From the NCBI GenBank assembly GCA_014898425.1, contig RCSZ01000010.1:248001-312000 (forward strand): 64,000 bases of DNA. The letters run 5' to 3'. The notes beneath the pieces were generated by a model that saw only the letters and a list, made by a program, of their open reading frames with translations, did no database searches and had not been told where the DNA came from. Position 1 is the first letter of the stretch; each line of letters opens with the position of its first letter. The translations under genes were made by a program, and so were the position numbers. This document shows, piece after piece, positions 58,110 through 64,000 of the stretch. The stretch comes from Botryotinia globosa. Lineage: Eukaryota > Ascomycota > Leotiomycetes > Helotiales > Sclerotiniaceae.

Positions 58110-61100
58110 TATTCTAATATCTTATTGATATAGGGATATAAGTTAATATTATTTAATAAAATAAATATATTAAATAGAATTGAAAACTTTTTTAAAAAGA
58201 AATCTTGTTTGTATTTATAAATGATATTATAATAATATTATATAAAAACTATACTTTTTTTATTGAAATAAAAAATGTTTGAGGAAAATAAAGAATTTAT
58301 ATTTACAAATTTATATTAATAGTATTAGATTTATTTCAAATAAATATAATTCTAGGTTTTCTTTAATTACAAAGAATTAATTCCAATATTAATTAAAAAT
58401 CAATATTATTTCAATATCAATTTCAAATTGATAATCTAAAGATAATTCTAATAAAAGAGTTTTATAAAGAAATAAAAAATACAATTCAAGTTTTTGTAAT
58501 ATTTTTAAAAGATAAAATATTATTTTAGAAAAACAAAGATAGTTATTTGATACTTATATTTTTTCTATTTATTATTTCTAAAGAATTTGAGAAATATAAA
58601 AATGCTTTCTTAAAAGATAAGAATAGTTTTTTATTTGATTATTATTCAATAGAATATTATATCAATTTCGAATTCGATTTAATATTTTTTTAAAATTCAA
58701 TTTATATTCTATTAAAATAAGAATTTATAATATTATAAAAATATTTGAATAAATATTAAAAAAAGGATAGATAAAACGATTTATTAATTTTGTAAGGATA
58801 TTAATTATATTTGTTTTTAAGAAAAAAAAAGATTATTGATTATATATTAATTATAAAGGATTAAATCGAATTACAAAAAAGAATAGAATTTTTTTATTTT
58901 TTATTAGTGAATTTTTAGATTGTTTTTGATAATATATTATATTCATTAAATTAAATTTGAAAAATATATATTATTATATTTATATTCGAATAGAAAATAA
59001 ATAGAAGATAGTATTTTGTATATAATATAATTAATATAAATATAAAATAATGTTTTTTGATTTGATTAATATTCCAATTATATTTCAAATATATATAAAT
59101 CAAATATTAATAGATTTAGTGAATAATATTTGTATAATATATTTTGATAATATTTTTATCTATTTTAAAAATTGAATTATATATATAATAAATATTCGAA
59201 AGGTTTTTGTATAACTTTTTGAATATAAGCTTTATATCAAATTAAAGAAATATATCTTTTATATTAGTAAAATTGAATTCTTAGGTTTTATTATTTCGAT
59301 TGTAAATATAATTATAGAATCTAGTTAAATTTAGATTATTATTAAATAATTTGTATTAAATAGTTTAAAAGATATATAAATGTTTTTTGATTTTGTAAAT
59401 TTCTATTATTGATTTATCGGAGTTTATTTGATAATAATTTATAATATAATTATATTAATAAAAAGTATTTATAAAAGGAAAATAATAATAGTATTTAAAT
59501 GAATAAATAAAGTTTAAAAAATATTCGAAATATTGAAAAAAGTTTTTATTTCAATTTTCATCCTTTAATACTTTAATCTATTATTTTATATAATATTCAA
59601 AATCGATATATCAATATTTATATTAAATTATATATTATCTCAACTATTTCTTGAAAAAATCTCAAAAATATCAATTCAATAATAATACCCTATTGTATTT
59701 TATTCAAAAAAACTAATTTTAATAAAATAATAATATTTTATTTATAATTAAAAACTATTAGTTATATATATTATTTTTATAAAATAATATTATTATATAA
59801 TAAATAATTAATATATTATTATAATTATGTCAAATTATAATATATTTCAATACTTTATAATAAAAAAAAGTCTAAATAATTAATAAATTAAATAAATTGA
59901 AATCTTAATAGTATATAATTTCAAAATAAAATATAAAATAGAAAAACTAAATCTTACTAATAAATTATTATATTATCCAAACTATATAACAAATATAAAA
60001 AACATCAATAATATATTATTTATATTTCAAAATAAATTAAAAAATAAATTAATAATAATAGAATTATTTCAAAGTATTTTTATTAAAAAAATAAAACCTT
60101 TATATAATATTATAAACCTTTTATAAAAAGAAAAATATAACCTATTATTTTAAAAATAATTGTATTTATTGATTAAAATTGATTATAAATAATTAATATT
60201 TTATTAAATAGCTTATATTTTAATAAAAAACAAAATAATATTCAAATTAATATTTGAAATAATAAAATTTATTTTATTATAACTTTAATAAAATAATAAT
60301 TTTATAAAAAATAAAAAATATCTAAATCAAAGATTATATTCTATTAAAATTATTTTATTTTAATAAATAAATATTGATAGGTTTTTTATATATTATAAAA
60401 ATATTTATATATCACTAAATCTTACTCTAAAAACAGAAATTCTAAAAATCCATTATAATAATCTTATAAATAAATATTAGAATATTACAAAAATACTTGA
60501 AATCTTAAAATCAAAATATTTTTGATTTTTAATAAAAAAAAATATTAAAAGTTATATTCAAATATATACAATATATCAATAAACTATTATCAAAAAATAT
60601 AAACTATATAACAAATTATAAAAAAATTTTATACTCTATAATTCTTGGAAAAAAATAACTATAGATTTTATTACAAATTTATTTTTATTAAAATTAAATA
60701 AATATATTTATAATATAGTTTTAATAATTATAAATAGATTTACAAAATTTACCTAATATACCCCTATAATCAAATCAATTATATTACTAAAACTAATACA
60801 AATATTAATATAAAATATATTCAAAGATTTCAAAACCCCAAAGAATATTATTTCAAATAAAAGATTACAATTTGTAAATAAATTCTAAAATAGTTTTCTA
60901 TTTTATCTAAAAATATCATACAAACTCTCAATAATATTCCATTTACAAATCAATAATCAAATAGAAAAGTAAAATCAAAACCTAATTCACTATATTAACT
61001 ATTATATCAACTACCATCAAAACAATTAGATATTATTATTATTATTTATAGAATTTATATATAATATAATATAATATTATAAATACTACTTCTTTTCAAA

Positions 61101-61740
61101 TAATATACAAATTCCTATCTACTTTCAATTATATTAATAAAAATATTAATATTATAAAAAGAACTCTAACTATATACAAACGAATTGCTTTATTCAATAA
61201 AAAAAAAAGAAATTCAAAAAATTATAATAAACAATTATTAATTGTAAAATAAATAAAACAAAAAATATAATTTTATATCAATATAATATTGAAAATAAAA
61301 TAATATTGAATATTAAAAATATTGAATAATTTTAATCAAAAAAGAAATTTTCAAATAGATTTATAAGTTTCTTTTTAATAATAAATATAAAAACTAATAA
61401 TCAAATATATAAACTTAAACTATCATTAATCTATAGAATTTATAATATCTTTTATATATCTCTATTAAAATTATAATATAAATAACCAAATATTACAAAC
61501 CTATTACCACCAAAAGAAATAAACAATCACCTTAAACATAAAATAGAACAAATTATAAAAAAAAAAAAAAAAAAAAGACTTTCAATATTTAATTTAATAA
61601 AAAAACTATCAATTAAAAAAAAATATATAAAAAGCTTTTTATAACCTTAACAATATAAAAAAAGTATTGAAAAAATATAATAAAAAAGAAAAACTATTAA
61701 TATAGAATTCAAAAAAAAAGAAAACTATAATACAATAGAA
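58110..61740 (+). pseudogene. Ty3/gypsy pol with chromodomain end, RIP-ruined
   Basis: Plus-strand relics in canonical order. A protease site reads LIDIG near 58116. The reverse transcriptase spans about 58811-59169 (NYKGLNRITKKNRI, FDLINIPIIFQIYIN, IIYFDNIFIYF with DN at the catalytic pair). RNase H side sequence with FLGFIIS is near 59285. Integrase lies at about 60560-61060 (IDFITNL, INRFTKF, PKNIISNKRLQFVNKF). A chromodomain-like Lys-rich end is near 61560-61700. Many stops replace Trp and Arg codons. A chromovirus-type element is the best fit. Confidence 0.75.
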
Positions 61741-61896
61741 TTCTATTTAATATTTAATAATAAATTATTTTTTTTTTAAAATTAAATTTACCTTTTTTTC
61801 TTTTTATAATTACTTACCTTAACAAAAATAGAGATATAATCCTTCAAATATTAATATATCACAAATTATCACTAAACATATCAATTCCTATCATTA

Positions 61897-62169
61897 TGTT
61901 AGAGTAGAGAATAGCAATGAATCAACTTTAGGTATATTTTGAAATAAGACTTTTCATTACTTTTTTAAAACTATTAAAAGCATACAATTTATAGCAAATG
62001 GGTTGATTTCAATACAAAGGTCCAAAACTAAAGATTAGATCTTCAGAATATCTCAAAAAAGAAAGAAATCTATAAAATATTCTAAAACAAAAGAGTTTGT
62101 AATACAAAAAGAGCTCGAGGATTTCCTATCATATAATCTCACATAACTTATAACCTTATAATCTTAACA
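61897..62169. repeat. 273-bp LTR-like repeat, right arm
   Basis: Starts TGTTAGAG and ends CTTAACA, with TG...CA termini, and is the inverted counterpart of 56448-56720. No matching target duplication was seen (CATTA before, AAGCT after). Confidence 0.7.
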
Positions 62170-64000
62170 AAGCTTCCCCTCTTTACACTTTATATCCTGA
62201 AAAGTGATTTTTTTATATTCTATAGGATAGAATAATCCCTTATTACATTGCCCATAAGTTCTAATTATTATAAAAATAAAATTAAATATATTTCTATATC
62301 TTTACAAAAATAAAAAATAAAAAAAATTCCTATACCTTTTACACTATAAATAATTGAAATAATAAATACAATGTTTTTTACATATTTCATTATTTTATTA
62401 ATAAATCACTAAATACTCTATAAAATTAATATTTTTTTCTAGATGATATAATTATTTCAATAGTATATCTTTTCTAATTAATATATAATTTATTATAATT
62501 ACTTTTCTACTTAATAAGCTTTTTGAACTAATAATTAGAATTTTTATTAATTTAATAAAATTTCTTGAAAAAACTCATTTGATTATCAGATTTTTTTATA
62601 TAAACCTTTCAATTAAAATAAAAAGTTCTCAAATTAAAAAACAAATCTTTTTTAAAATTAGAAATATAATAATTAGATATTAATATATTATTAAAAATAA
62701 ACAATAAGGTTTTATATTAAATAATCTAAGAAATCTTATAAATAAAAAAAGAAATAAAAAAAATTGAATAATAAAATATAATTAATAAATTAATAATAAC
62801 CTTACAATATATTATATATAATATATTTCGAATATTACTTTTAAATCGAGATATAACAATTATATATAAAAAAGCAATAGAAATTTGATAAAAAATCTAA
62901 GAGTTTTTATTATTTATCTTCTCATTTTTATTTTAATACTTATTACTCTTCAATTCGAAAAAGGAAAAAAATACTTTAGAAAATCTGATTCTATATTTTT
63001 TATATAATATATAATAAATACAAAAAAGAGAAACACCTAATATTTTATAAATAATCTAAAAAGAAATAGAATCTAATATCCTTATTATTATTAGAAATAT
63101 ATTAGATTTTATAAATATAAATATAAAAAATATAAAAACTACAAATACTATAAATATAAAAATTAGAGATAATATAATTAAAATATCTATAAAAATTATA
63201 TAAAAATATATTATAAAAACAAGAAATTTATTCTTATAATTTGAATTTATTAAAGAAATAAGATTAGTAATAGATTCTGATATAATAATATCCAAAGAAA
63301 ACAGAACATTCTATATTCCCAAAAATATTAATAAAATATACTCGAAATCTAAACAATAGATAATCTATTACAAAATAATAAAAATTCATAAAATACTTTA
63401 TTAGATTATTAAATCGATTTAATTTATTGATTATCAAAAGATTCAGTTTCTTTATTAATTGAAATTTATAAATATCCTTTTACTTAGTTTTTTTATATAA
63501 AAAAACCTTTATATTCTTTATATATTATTCTCTTTATTAAATTATAATATTATTATCTACTTTCTTCTTAATATTATTCTTTGAAATAACATTATAATAT
63601 ATATAGCTTTAATATATAAAATTAATATTAGGAATATATTAATTAGATATTAAAATATAGAATTTCTTTTAATAATAGTAATAATTATAAAAAACAAAAA
63701 AACTATTTTCAAAATAATAAAAATCATTAATTAAAATATTAGTAATATATTTAGAATAATATAAATAAATAGAAATAATTAAATCTAAAGAATTAATAAC
63801 AAAATACAATATAATAGATAAAATATTATCAAATAAAGAAATAGTTATAATAAATTATATATTAATCAAAAGAAATATATTATCAAAATAATTATATTAT
63901 CTAAAAAAAAAACTAATTTTATAAAGTATTCGATAATCTATTAATAAAATGATAAGATATATAAGGAATACTATATTTATTATTTCAATTATTTGTAATA
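62170..64000. other. AT-rich DNA, content unrecognised
   Basis: Very low GC, stops in all frames. The longest open frame (63295-63056, minus) is Ile/Phe-rich and typical of random AT-rich DNA. Presumably degraded transposon sequence running past the right edge. Confidence 0.5.

Larger units (their letters stand above)
53521..64000. mobile_element. RIP-degraded AT-rich isochore of nested retrotransposons
   Basis: About 10.5 kb of very low GC DNA with dense stops in every frame. Recognisable relics are a minus-strand Ty3/gypsy reverse transcriptase start (54040-54185), a duplicated 130-bp unit (55592-55730 and 56005-56145), and a plus-strand gypsy pol (about 58110-61740) between inverted 273-bp LTR-like repeats (56448-56720 and 61897-62169). 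Beyond 62170 nothing is identifiable. Codon changes at conserved positions (Trp and Arg to stop, Asp to Asn, Thr to Ile) fit RIP on both strands. No functional gene is expected. Confidence 0.8.

Overview
The window comes from a filamentous ascomycete (Pezizomycotina; a leotiomycete is my guess, not proven). Genes have short GT-AG introns of about 52-122 bp. Large iterative fungal synthases are present. Long AT-rich blocks carry transposon genes with C-to-T and G-to-A decay on both strands, the mark of repeat-induced point mutation (RIP).

Layout. Positions 1-587 hold the start of a mitochondrial ribosomal-assembly protein gene (Rsm22-like, minus strand) that runs off the left edge. Two decayed genes (2040-3570 and 6493-7030) flank an intact cytochrome P450 (4569-6096). 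Positions 8677-31261 are the core of a secondary-metabolite cluster. A trimodular nonribosomal peptide synthetase (NRPS, about 4403 aa, minus) and a highly reducing polyketide synthase (HR-PKS, about 2544 aa, plus) are transcribed divergently from a 1.46-kb region with three related repeats. Only 92 bp after the PKS stop lies a Ty1/copia retrotransposon (31354-42440, minus). It is nested: a second, RIP-degraded copia element sits inside it, along with a smaller AT-rich insert in gag. After an AT-rich spacer with a 111-bp solo LTR come tailoring genes: a P450 (45120-46883), a small Dabb-type dimeric alpha/beta-barrel protein (47246-47793), a class III aminotransferase (48781-50601) and a second related P450 (51486-53122). 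From about 53520 to the right edge is a RIP-ruined AT isochore with Ty3/gypsy remnants.

How the genes may work together. The PKS (KS-AT-DH-MT-ER-KR-ACP, no thioesterase) should hand a reduced, methylated chain to the NRPS. The NRPS can add three amino acids and release the product through a terminal condensation-like domain, giving a cyclic lipo(depsi)peptide. The aminotransferase and the Dabb protein both carry N-termini that look mitochondrial. That would suit supply of an unusual amino acid such as a beta-amino acid from valine catabolism. The gene set recalls the Fusarium fusaristatin pathway (HR-PKS plus three-module NRPS plus aminotransferase plus P450), but product identity is inference. 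No transporter, regulator or standalone thioesterase is visible, so the cluster may extend beyond the window or rely on genes elsewhere.
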